In this document: positions 55,505 through 64,000 of the stretch, in pieces
Numbering within the stretch: the first letter of the stretch is position 1
Layout of the letters: the number at the start of each line of letters is the position of its first letter
Assembly: GCF_000019085.1 (NCBI RefSeq)
Contig: NC_010321.1
Coordinates: 1,623,001-1,687,000, forward strand
Reading direction: 5' to 3'
Length of the DNA stretch: 64,000 bases
DNA from: Thermoanaerobacter pseudethanolicus ATCC 33223
GTDB taxonomy: Bacteria > Bacillota > Thermoanaerobacteria > Thermoanaerobacterales > Thermoanaerobacteraceae
Notes under the pieces: model-generated
Seen by the model: only the letters and a program-made list of their open reading frames with translations
The model's database searches: none
What the model was told of the DNA's origin: nothing
Translations under genes and position numbers: made by a program

Positions 55505-56309
55505 AGCAGCAACCCCTTATATTTCAAAAGAGCACAGAGAATTTTTAAAAAAAGTAAAAAGAAAAAATGTATTAATACGAGTCACTCAATTTGCATTATT
55601 AATCCTCTTTTTCGCTACATGGGAAATTGTCGCAATGTATAAAATTGTAGACCCTTTTTTGGTCAGCCAGCCCTCCAGAATGTTAAAAACTATAATAACT
55701 TTAAGCCAGAATGGTTCTCTTTTTATGCACATATGGGTTACTTTGAGTGAAACGATAATAGGTTTTACTCTTGGCACAATAATTGGCATGATAATCGCCA
55801 TACTTCTGTGGTGGTCAGATTTTTTGTCAAAAGTAGCAGAACCTTATTTAGTAGTACTTAATAGCCTCCCTAAAATTGCATTAGGTCCTATATTTATCGT
55901 TTGGATGGGAAATGGAGAAGCTCCAATAATTACAATGGCTCTTGCTATTTCATTGATAGTAACTATAATCAGCTTGCAAACGGGTTTTAAAGAAGTTGAC
56001 GAAGAAAAAATAAAACTTTTAAAGACTTTTGGTGCCACAAAAATGCAAATACTTACAAAATGTATTCTTCCCGCCAGTGTCCCAACGATTATTTCCGCCA
56101 TAAAAATAAACATCGGACTTTCCTGGGTGGGAGTAATTACAGGAGAATTCTTAGTTTCTAAAGCAGGTTTGGGATATTTGATTGTCTACGGCGGTCAAAT
56201 TTTTAAGTTGGATTTGGTAATGACAAGTGTCCTGATACTCTCAATACTTTCTGCGTTGATGTACATTTTTATAGTGTATCTTGAAAAAAAGCTGATAAGG
56301 TGGAGATAG
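55491..56309 (+). CDS. ABC transporter permease, SsuC/TauC type
   Basis: The 272-residue membrane protein has about six helices. The coupling region LNSLPKIALGPIFIVWMG and the EAA-type loop LLKTFGATKMQILTKCILPA are clear. It forms the channel with the ATPase above. Start at ATG 55491 (AAGGAG four bases upstream) or two codons later at 55497; both are inside the end of the ATPase gene. Confidence 0.9.
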   Translation: MFMYEAATPYISKEHREFLKKVKRKNVLIRVTQFALLILFFATWEIVAMYKIVDPFLVSQPSRMLKTIITLSQNGSLFMHIWVTLSETIIGFTLGTIIGMIIAILLWWSDFLSKVAEPYLVVLNSLPKIALGPIFIVWMGNGEAPIITMALAISLIVTIISLQTGFKEVDEEKIKLLKTFGATKMQILTKCILPASVPTIISAIKINIGLSWVGVITGEFLVSKAGLGYLIVYGGQIFKLDLVMTSVLILSILSALMYIFIVYLEKKLIRWR

Positions 56310-56380
56310 AAAACAGTGTTTTTTGTCTTTTTATGTGCTAAAATATGTATTGTAGTACTATAAATGCGGGGTGAAAACTA

Positions 56381-58012
56381 ATGAAAATTGCATTGGCACA
56401 AATAAATCCAGTTGTAGGAGATATAAAAGGAAACTTCGAAAAGATAGTAGAGTTTATAAATACAGCAAAATACCAAAAAGCTGACCTTGTGGTGTTCCCT
56501 GAACTAGCTACTGTAGGTTATCCTCCTAAAGACTTTTTGTTTATGCAAGATTTTTTAGAGGCCAATGAAAAATATATAAATGAAATAGTCTTGCCCAATA
56601 CTAATCAAATTGGAGTAATACTCGGTACGGTAAGACAAGACACAGAGGGCAACCTTTATAATTCTGCTTTTTTTATTTATGAGGGTGAAATAGTCGAGAT
56701 TTTTGATAAGACTTTACTTCCAAACTATGATGTATTTGATGAAAAAAGGTATTTTAAACCAGCACAATTAAGAAAGGTCGCTTCTTTTAAAGGGATAAAA
56801 TTAGGAGTTAATATATGTGAAGACATATGGAAAGATTATGTTTTTGAACCAAATGTAGATTATTCTGTTGATGTTTTAGAAGAACAATTTAAGCTTAAAC
56901 CTGATATTTTTATAAATATTTCAGCATCTCCTTACTACCTGGGTAAGGAAAATATGAGAGTAGAAATGATAGAGAAAAAAATAAAAAAGTACGCAATTCC
57001 TTTTGTTTACGTGAACCAAGTTGGTGCAAATGATGAATTGATATTTGACGGTGCTAGCTTTGTAGTAAATGAAGAAGGCAAAAGAGTGGTACAACTTAAA
57101 GCTTTTGAGGAAGATATTAAAGTTTTCGATATAGATGAACTGAAAAATCTTAGGAAACTGCCCGAAATAAAAGAAGATATATCATGGGTATACAATGCTC
57201 TTGTCCTTGGTGTAAGAGATTATTGTAAAAAATCAGGTTTTAAAAAGGCAGTAGTAGGCTTAAGCGGTGGAATAGATTCTGCAGTAGTTTGTGCCATTGC
57301 AGTAGAAGCTTTAGGAAAAGAAAATGTTCTTGCAGTATCAATGCCTTCAAGATATTCCTCTGAAGGAAGCAAAAGTGATGCAAGAATACTGGCTGATAAT
57401 TTGGGAATTGAATTTAGAGTAATCCCAATAGAGCCTGTGTTCAAAAGTTATTTATCCGTTTTCAATGGGGATAACAACGTTATAGGTGACCTGGCAGAAG
57501 AAAACATACAGGCAAGAATAAGAGGTAATTATTTAATGTTTATATCAAATAGGGAAGGGCACATTGTTTTAACTACAGGAAATAAATCAGAATTGGCAAT
57601 GGGATATTGCACTCTTTACGGAGATATGAGCGGAAGCCTTGCACCAATTGCAGATGTACCTAAGACAATGGTATACGATCTGGCGAGGTTTATAAACAGA
57701 GAAAGAGAAATAATTCCAATTTCTATAATTGAAAAAGCTCCTTCTGCAGAATTAAGACCTAATCAAAAAGATGAAGACTCATTGCCTCCTTACAAGATTT
57801 TGGATGAAATATTAAAAATGTATATAGAGGAAAACAGGTCAGCAAAAGAAATAATAGAAAAAGGATATGATGAAAGATTGGTAAAAGATGTTATAAATAA
57901 AGTCAACAGAGTAGAGTACAAAAGAAAACAAGCAGCACCTGGACTCAAAATCACCACCAAAGCCTTTGGAACAGGAAGGCGTATGCCAATTGTTCACAAC
58001 TTTAAACTGTGA
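56381..58012 (+). CDS. nadE: Glutamine-dependent NAD+ synthetase
   Basis: The 543-residue two-domain enzyme makes NAD+ from nicotinate adenine dinucleotide. The N-terminal nitrilase domain has the Glu-Lys-Cys set in VVFPELATVGYPP, FDKTLLPNYDVFD and GVNICEDIW; it releases ammonia from glutamine. The C-terminal synthetase domain has the P-loop GLSGGIDSAVVCAIA and LTTGNKSELAMGY. GGGGTGA lies upstream. It follows the ABC operon by 71 bp and precedes the permease gene by 30 bp; a precursor-uptake link is possible but unproven. Confidence 0.95.
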   Translation: MKIALAQINPVVGDIKGNFEKIVEFINTAKYQKADLVVFPELATVGYPPKDFLFMQDFLEANEKYINEIVLPNTNQIGVILGTVRQDTEGNLYNSAFFIYEGEIVEIFDKTLLPNYDVFDEKRYFKPAQLRKVASFKGIKLGVNICEDIWKDYVFEPNVDYSVDVLEEQFKLKPDIFINISASPYYLGKENMRVEMIEKKIKKYAIPFVYVNQVGANDELIFDGASFVVNEEGKRVVQLKAFEEDIKVFDIDELKNLRKLPEIKEDISWVYNALVLGVRDYCKKSGFKKAVVGLSGGIDSAVVCAIAVEALGKENVLAVSMPSRYSSEGSKSDARILADNLGIEFRVIPIEPVFKSYLSVFNGDNNVIGDLAEENIQARIRGNYLMFISNREGHIVLTTGNKSELAMGYCTLYGDMSGSLAPIADVPKTMVYDLARFINREREIIPISIIEKAPSAELRPNQKDEDSLPPYKILDEILKMYIEENRSAKEIIEKGYDERLVKDVINKVNRVEYKRKQAAPGLKITTKAFGTGRRMPIVHNFKL

Positions 58013-58042
58013 TTTTTAAATAACTTGTGAGGAGGAGATATT

Positions 58043-58903
58043 TTGTCAAAACAATTAAAAAGCGACATTGTGCTTATCTTAGTAACTATGGTGTGGGGGT
58101 CTACATTTATAATAGTCAAAAACGCTATACAGACACTTCCTGTGTACAATTTTCTTTTTATACGCTTTTTATTGGCTTTTTTGCTTCTGGCAATAATATT
58201 CCATAAAAAGTTAAAAAACATTGACAATAAAACATTGGCTGCTGCTTCAATAATTGGCACAATGCTTTTTTTAGGTTATGCCTTCCAGACAATGGGGCTT
58301 AAATATACTACAGCATCTAAATCAGGGTTTATAACAGGGTTTAGTGTAGTATTAGTGCCAATTTTAGAAGCAGTGCTTCTTAAAAGAAAACCAACCAAGC
58401 CTGCAATTGTAGGAATTGTCCTCGCTTTTATGGGACTTATATTGCTTACTACAAACATTGATTTTACTGTTAATATAGGTGATTTTTTGACGCTTTTGTG
58501 TGCCTTTTCTTTTGGAATGCAGATTGTTTTAATAGCAAAATACGCCTCCACCTTGGATACATATTTACTCGCTACTATTCAAATAGGAATAGTTGCACTT
58601 TTAAGCGGCATTATAACTTTGTTATTTGAAAAGCCTTTGGTACCTACATCTGTCGATGTATGGTCAGCCATTGTAATAACCGGTGTTTTTGCTACGGCTT
58701 TTGCATATGTTGCTCAAAACACAATGCAAGCCTACACTACTGCCACTCATACAGCTTTGATATTTGCACTGGAGCCAGTTTTCGCTGCAATAGCTGCTTT
58801 TCTAATTGCAGGTGAAGTGATGTCTTTTAGAGCAATAATAGGCGGAATTTTTATGTTTGCAGGTATAGTGCTTTCCGAACTAAGCATACTTCTCAAAAAT
58901 TGA
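58043..58903 (+). CDS. EamA/DMT-family permease
   Basis: The 286-residue protein has ten predicted helices in two EamA repeats: [20 protein letters not shown] with [14 protein letters not shown], then the second repeat ending [15 protein letters not shown]. It is probably a metabolite or amino-acid exporter with unknown substrate. The start is TTG at 58043, with GGAGGAGAT upstream. Its end overlaps the convergent engB gene by 24 bp. Confidence 0.88.
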
Positions 58904-59458
58904 TAAGACTTGTGATACTCCCATTTTTTCTAACGCAGAAAATATTATAACCTCTTCTCTATTAATTTTAAAAATTTTACAAATATCTTCCACTGCTTTC
59001 CTACTCTCTGATTTATTTACTTTATCTGCTTTAGTCAGCACCACAGTGAAAGGTAAATTTTTATGCTTAAACCAATTTATCATTAAAAAGTCATCTTCAG
59101 TTGGGTTTCTTCTTATGTCTATTAAAAATAATCCATGGCGTAAATTTTGGGAGGTATTGAGAAAAGTTTCTATATTATGTGCCCATTGTTTTTTCATCTC
59201 TTTTGAGACTTTTGCATAACCATATCCAGGCAAATCTACTAAATAAAATTTGTTATTTATTAAATAAAAGTTTATACCTCGAGTTTTCCCTGGCCTAGAA
59301 CTTGTCTTTGCGAGATTTTTTCTGTTTAATACAGTATTTATCAAAGTGGATTTGCCCACGTTTGACCTCCCGACAATTACTATTTGTGGAAGATTATCTT
59401 TAGGATACTGTTCCTCATTAAAAGCAGAACGGGCAAATTCTACAGTTTTAATTTTCAT
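58880..59458 (-). CDS. engB: Ribosome biogenesis GTPase YsxC/EngB
   Basis: The 192-residue Era/Obg-like GTPase helps assemble the 50S subunit. G1 is [12 protein letters not shown], the switch region holds KTRGINFY, G3 is [10 protein letters not shown] and G4 is [14 protein letters not shown] 59458 is chosen with GGAGGG five bases upstream; it overlaps the lon end by 11 bp, the classical lon-engB arrangement. Confidence 0.95.
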
Positions 59459-61784
59459 AAAAGCCCTCCTTAACCAGTGCAAAGTCAAGAACTTCGTCAA
59501 TCTTTTCTACAAACTTGAATTCTAATTTTCGCTTTACACTTTGAGGAATTTCATCTAAATCCCTTTTGTTTTCTTGAGGAAGTATTACTTTTCCTATTCC
59601 TGCTCTATGGGCTGCTAAAACTTTTTCCTTTACTCCTCCAATTGGAAGGACTTTGCCCGTCAAAGTTATTTCTCCTGTCATTGCTACATCTTTTCTCACA
59701 GGAACTTTTTTAAGAGCAGACACCATTGCTGTCACCATTGTTATGCCAGCAGAAGGTCCATCTTTTGGAATTGCACCTTCAGGAACGTGTATATGTATAT
59801 CGATATTTTTGTAAAAATCTTTATCTATATTCAGTTTCTCGGCATTCGCCCTTATATAGCTAAAACCAGCTTGTGCAGATTCTTTCATCACATCCCCTAA
59901 TTGCCCTGTAAGATTGAGCTTGCCACTTCCTGGCATTATAGAAGCTTCTACAGTTAAAATTTCTCCTCCTACCCTTGTCCATGCAAGTCCAAAAACTATC
60001 CCTACTTCGTCTTTTTGATTTGCTTTATCAGGGCGGTAAATAGGCTTGCCTAAATAAGACTGTAGATTTCTTTTTCCCACTTTTACTACTTGTGCGTTTT
60101 CTTCAACTATCTTCTTTATAGCTTTCCTCACAATTTGAGATAAATTCTTTTCTAAGCCTCTTACTCCTGCTTCGCGAGTATATTCTGAAATTATTCCGTA
60201 AATAGCAGATTCTTGGATTATTATTTTGTTATCTGGCACCCCATGTTCTTTTAAAATCTTAGGTATTAAATAATCTTTTGCAATGTGAAGTTTTTCTTCT
60301 TCAGTATATCCAGAAACATATATAACTTCCATTCTATCTAAAAGAGGTGCCGGTATGGTATCTACCGTATTAGCCGTTGTTATAAACAATACCTTTGAAA
60401 GGTCAAAAGGTAAATCAAGATAATGGTCTCTAAAAGTGGAGTTTTGTTCTGGGTCAAGAACTTCAAGCATTGCAGAAGCAGGGTCTCCTCTAAAGTCTGA
60501 GCTCATTTTATCTATTTCATCCAGTAAAAACACAGGATTTTTTGAACCGGCTATTTTTATGGAATTTATAATACCTCCTGGTATAGCTCCGACGTAGGTA
60601 CGCCTATGTCCCCTTATTTCTGCTTCATCTCTCACTCCACCAAGGGATAATCTGACAAATTTTCTGTTCATAGCCCGCGCTATAGACCTGCCTAATGAAG
60701 TCTTACCAACACCTGGAGGACCTACAAGGCATAAAATAGGACTTTTAATTTTGTTGTAAAAACTTCTAACTGCTAAAAACTCTATTATCCTCTCTTTTAC
60801 TTTCTTTAAGCCGTAATGGTCCTCATCCAATATTTTTTGTGCCCTTTTTAAATCTAAAATATCTTCTGTTTCGTAATTCCATGGCAAATCCAAAATCCAA
60901 TCCAAATAAGTTCGCACTACAGAAGCTTCTGCAGAACCAGGCGCCATTTTAGAAAGGCGTTTTAATTCCTCTTTCGCCTTTTTTCTAACCTCTTCGGGTA
61001 AATCTTTTTCATTTATTTTCTTTTCATACTCCTCAATCTCTTGGTCAATCTCATCTGTCTCTCCTAATTCAGCTTTTATAGCTTTCAACTGTTCTCTTAA
61101 ATAATATTCCTTCTGTAATTTGTCAATTTGACTTCTAACTTTGGCATTTATCTCTCTTTCAATGTTTAGTATTTCTAATTCCTTCATTAAAAACCCTAAA
61201 AGAGTTTCTAACCTTTTATTTACATCAAAACACTCCAAGAGCTGCTGACTTTGATTTGTATTTAAAGATATGTGAGCCGCAATCATATCTGCAAGTCTTC
61301 CAGGCTCTTCTATGCTTATAACACTGTATAAACTATCTATAGGCAGTCTCGAAGTCATATTTACATATTCTTCAAAAGCAGAAATAACACTTCTCATTAA
61401 AGCTTCAAGCTCTGGTGTCTTTTCAATTTCTTTTTGCTCTTCTTTTTCTATAACTTCTACCTCAAAAAATTCATCATCTCTTGTCACTTGCTGAATTTCA
61501 GCACGACTTATCCCTTCTACCAAAACTCTTATAAGTTCTCCTGGCAGTTTTAACATTTGTTTGACTTTTGTAATAGTGCCAACTTTGTAGACGTCGTCAA
61601 TAGAAGGGTCTTCTATCTCAGCTTCTTTTTGCGTTGTAACAAATATCAACTGATTTTTCATAAAAGCTTCTTCCAAAGCCCTAATTGACTTTTCTCTTCC
61701 TATATCAAAATGAAGCACCATGTATGGAAAAATAGTTAATCCTCTTAAAGGAATCATTGGCAATATATACTTTTTTTCTGTCAT
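59448..61784 (-). CDS. lon: ATP-dependent protease Lon
   Basis: The 778-residue LonA protease has an N-terminal substrate-binding domain (to about 300), AAA+ module with Walker [12 protein letters not shown] and Walker [12 protein letters not shown], and the C-terminal protease domain with catalytic Ser678 ([10 protein letters not shown]) and Lys721 ([10 protein letters not shown]). ATG 61784 follows GAGGGTGA; a longer frame reaches 61829 without support. It degrades damaged and regulatory proteins in the cytosol. Confidence 0.96.
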
Positions 61785-61817
61785 ATCTTCACCCTCTTTT
61801 ATGCAATATAATCCAAG

Positions 61818-61862
61818 CCCCCTTCCCATTCACTATTTTAGTATGTGAAGGAGAAGGGGGAT
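61818..61862 (-). terminator. Hairpin between clpX and lon
   Basis: CCCCCTTCTCCTTCACATA pairs with TGAATGGGAAGGGGGC (imperfect) on the minus strand. The T tract after it is poor, so it may act as a partial terminator or RNA-processing site between clpX and lon. Confidence 0.5.
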
Positions 61863-61883
61863 TGATGTAAAAATTTTATTTTT

Positions 61884-63158
61884 TTACGAAACAGACTCCG
61901 TCTTTTTTATTTTCTTTTTGGCTTTTTGAGCATCTGAGTAAACCAATGTTGGCGGAGCCTTCTTTAGTACCGTCTCCTCTGTAATTATACACTTTTCTAT
62001 GTTGTCACTGGATGGTATTTCGTACATCACATCCAACATAATTTCCTCTAAGATTGCCCTCAGTCCTCTTGCGCCGGTCTTTCTCTCCAAAGCCATATCT
62101 GCAATGAGCCCTAAAGCTTTCTTATCAAATTCAAGCTTTACACCATCTAATTCAAACAATTTTTCGTATTGTTTTGTCAGCGCATTTTTGGGCTCTGTCA
62201 AAATCCTTACTAAGTCATCCTTACTCAATGGGTCTAATGTAACTACTATTGGCACCCTTCCTATAAACTCGGGTATCATACCGAATTTAAGAAGGTCCTG
62301 TGGCATTATATGACTTAAAATTTCGCTTAAGTCTTTTTCTTTTCTGCTCTGTACTTCTGCGCCAAATCCTAAGCTCTTTTTCCCTATTCGGGATTCTATT
62401 ATTTTTTCTATGCCTTCAAAAGCGCCACCACATATAAACAATATGTTAGTTGTGTCAATTTGTATAAACTCTTGATGAGGATGTTTTCTTCCACCTTGTG
62501 GCGGCACATTTGCAATGGTCCCTTCTAAAATTTTTAACAAAGCCTGTTGTACGCCTTCTCCTGAGACGTCACGAGTAATAGAGGGATTTTCTGACTTTCT
62601 CGCTATTTTATCTATTTCGTCAATGTAAATTATACCTTTTTCAGCTTTTTCTATGTCATAATCTGCTGCTTGTATGAGTTTTAAAAGTATATTCTCTACG
62701 TCTTCACCGACATATCCGGCCTCAGTTAGAGAAGTTGCATCAGCTATTGCAAAAGGAACATTTAGAAGTTTTGCCAGTGTCTGAGCCAATAAGGTTTTCC
62801 CAGAACCTGTGGGACCTAAAAGTAAAATATTGCTCTTTTGAAGTTCTACATCGTCTGGCTTTATCCTGCTGTTAATTCTCTTGTAGTGATTGTAAACAGC
62901 AACAGCTAAAGCTTTTTTAGCTTTTTCCTGTCCAATTACATATTGGTCAAGAAATTCTTTTATTTCCTTTGGCTTCGGAAGTTCTCCAATTCCCATATCC
63001 ATATCTTCTTCAAATTCTTCATTTATGATTTCTTGGCAAAGTTCAATGCATTCATCACAAATATACACACCAGGCCCTGCAACTAGTCTCTTTACCTGGT
63101 CCTGTGTCTTTCCGCAAAAGGAACACTTTAGTTGTTTTTGATTATCATATTTGGCCAT
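61884..63158 (-). CDS. clpX: ClpX ATPase, specificity subunit of ClpXP
   Basis: The 424-residue protein has an N-terminal C4 zinc-binding domain ([11 protein letters not shown] and [10 protein letters not shown]), AAA+ module with Walker [13 protein letters not shown], Walker [10 protein letters not shown], the pore loop GYVGEDVE and the ClpP-binding loop (around IGFGAEV-like text, here LGFGAEVQ). It unfolds substrates and feeds them to ClpP, which is encoded 21 bp upstream. Confidence 0.97.
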   Translation of the reverse strand: MAKYDNQKQLKCSFCGKTQDQVKRLVAGPGVYICDECIELCQEIINEEFEEDMDMGIGELPKPKEIKEFLDQYVIGQEKAKKALAVAVYNHYKRINSRIKPDDVELQKSNILLLGPTGSGKTLLAQTLAKLLNVPFAIADATSLTEAGYVGEDVENILLKLIQAADYDIEKAEKGIIYIDEIDKIARKSENPSITRDVSGEGVQQALLKILEGTIANVPPQGGRKHPHQEFIQIDTTNILFICGGAFEGIEKIIESRIGKKSLGFGAEVQSRKEKDLSEILSHIMPQDLLKFGMIPEFIGRVPIVVTLDPLSKDDLVRILTEPKNALTKQYEKLFELDGVKLEFDKKALGLIADMALERKTGARGLRAILEEIMLDVMYEIPSSDNIEKCIITEETVLKKAPPTLVYSDAQKAKKKIKKTESVS

Positions 63159-63179
63159 AATTTCACCTCTTTTGGGGCA

Positions 63180-63767
63180 TCATCTTTTATTCCTGATGAG
63201 AACCTCGTCTATAATGCCATACGCTTTTGCATCCTCCGCGTCCATGAAAAAGTCCCTCTCAGTATCTGCCTTTATCTTTTCAATAGGCTGCCCCGTATTT
63301 TCTGCAAGTATTTTATCCAACTTATCTCTTAATTTTAAAATCCTTTCTGCATGAATCTTAATGTCAGTAGCTTGACCCTGCATGCCCCCTAAAGGCTGAT
63401 GTATCATTATTTCGCTATTAGGAAGTGCAAATCTTTTTCCTTTCGCGCCTGCTGCCAGTAAAAATGCAGCCATGGATGCCGCCATTCCGACACATAGAGT
63501 CACTACATCTGGTTTTATATACTGCATAGTATCATAAATGGCAAAACCTGCTGTTATTGAACCTCCTGGACTATTTATATAAAGCCAGATGTCTTTATCA
63601 GGGTCTTCAGCTTCCAAGAACAAAAGCTGTGCAATAACTAAACTTGCCGTAGTATCATTTATTTCTTCTCCTAAAAAGACAATCCTGTCTTTTAGCAAAC
63701 GTGAAAATATGTCGTAAGAACGTTCGCCTCTATTTGTCTGCTCTACAACAATAGGTACAAGACTCAT
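63180..63767 (-). CDS. clpP: ClpP protease subunit
   Basis: The 195-residue serine peptidase has the catalytic triad Ser98 (GMAASMAAF), His123 (IMIHQPLGG) and Asp172 ([11 protein letters not shown]). ATG 63767 is chosen over one three codons earlier because GAGGAGTGA is well placed and the N-terminus [11 protein letters not shown] matches the family. Confidence 0.97.
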   Translation of the reverse strand: MSLVPIVVEQTNRGERSYDIFSRLLKDRIVFLGEEINDTTASLVIAQLLFLEAEDPDKDIWLYINSPGGSITAGFAIYDTMQYIKPDVVTLCVGMAASMAAFLLAAGAKGKRFALPNSEIMIHQPLGGMQGQATDIKIHAERILKLRDKLDKILAENTGQPIEKIKADTERDFFMDAEDAKAYGIIDEVLIRNKR

Positions 63768-63772
63768 AATAA

Positions 63773-64000
63773 TCACTCCTCTTTACTTATTATTTTACAC
63801 TTACTGAAAATAAAGTCAATCGTCTTATAATAAGCTATATCCTCTTTTATGCTGTTTATCTGGCTTTCAGTAAGACTTTTCTTGAATTCTTCCAAATTTA
63901 TTCTGTAATTCGCTGCCATCTCTTTTAATTTATTTTCTAATTCTTCCTCTGTAACTTCAATATTTTCCACTTTGGCAATTTTGTCTATGACAAGTTGAGT
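63773..64000 (-). CDS. tig: Trigger factor, C-terminal part (runs off the window)
   Basis: The last 75 codons of a ribosome-associated chaperone: helices with [20 protein letters not shown] and [20 protein letters not shown], as in the C-terminal domain of trigger factor. The frame is open to the window edge, so the gene continues beyond 64000. The position directly before clpP-clpX is the usual one. Confidence 0.9.
   Translation of the reverse strand, partial: TQLVIDKIAKVENIEVTEEELENKLKEMAANYRINLEEFKKSLTESQINSIKEDIAYYKTIDFIFSKCKIISKEE

Overview
The window looks like chromosome of a low-GC, thermophilic, anaerobic Firmicute of the Thermoanaerobacter/Caldanaerobacter type. The signs are AT-rich DNA with strong Shine-Dalgarno sites, tig-clpP-clpX-lon-engB in series, a membrane pyrophosphatase with the alanine seen in K+-dependent enzymes, and several families common in that group (Rpn nucleases, AAA/PD-(D/E)XK proteins, IS607 tnpB). 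This assignment is inference from gene content. Almost all genes are on the minus strand; the main exception is 53.6-58.9 kb. No tRNA, rRNA or CRISPR array was seen.

0-3.6 kb: RseC-like redox membrane protein, membrane pyrophosphatase, small multidrug-export family protein. 3.6-9.7 kb: a MerR-controlled redox cassette (MerR, cupin, flavodoxins, cyclophilin-like lipoprotein, iron alcohol dehydrogenase, aldo/keto reductase). It is full of decayed paralogue pieces, and two promoters share one 12-bp operator in a 19-bp MerR-type spacer.

9.7-26.3 kb: a defence and toxin-antitoxin region. It holds a broken CARF-HEPN gene (TIGR02710 type), a Cmr1 RAMP protein fused in frame to an MntA-type nucleotidyltransferase and followed by HepT, a complete type III Wadjet operon (jetABCD), a second MNT/HepT-like pair whose toxin lacks the catalytic His, a PIN-domain toxin-antitoxin pair and an Nramp transporter. 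A near-identical ~340-bp direct repeat (12940-13281 and 25696-26039) brackets the Wadjet part. It is the 3' part of a metallophosphoesterase gene, whose intact copy is at the right edge.

26.3-31.5 kb: small genes, a decayed Rpn nuclease and a decayed NERD-domain gene. Four copies of a ~85-bp repeat each carry the same promoter (-35, 17-bp spacer, TAAAAT) and Spo0A-box-like motifs. 31.5-44.7 kb: a surface polysaccharide operon (polymerase, three glycosyltransferases, pyruvyl transferase, rfbBADC for dTDP-rhamnose, polyprenyl-phosphate sugar transferase, manC, Wzz) with no flippase in the window.

44.8-53.6 kb: an Rpn gene cut by an IS607-type element (dead tnpA, intact tnpB), two tandem AAA/PD-(D/E)XK genes with nearly identical 5' halves, a third fragment of that family, and a GC-rich mgtE. 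53.6-58.9 kb (+): an ABC importer of the NMT1/SsuABC type, glutamine-dependent NAD+ synthetase and an EamA permease. 58.9-64 kb (-): engB, lon, clpX, clpP and the 3' end of tig, the protein quality-control cluster.
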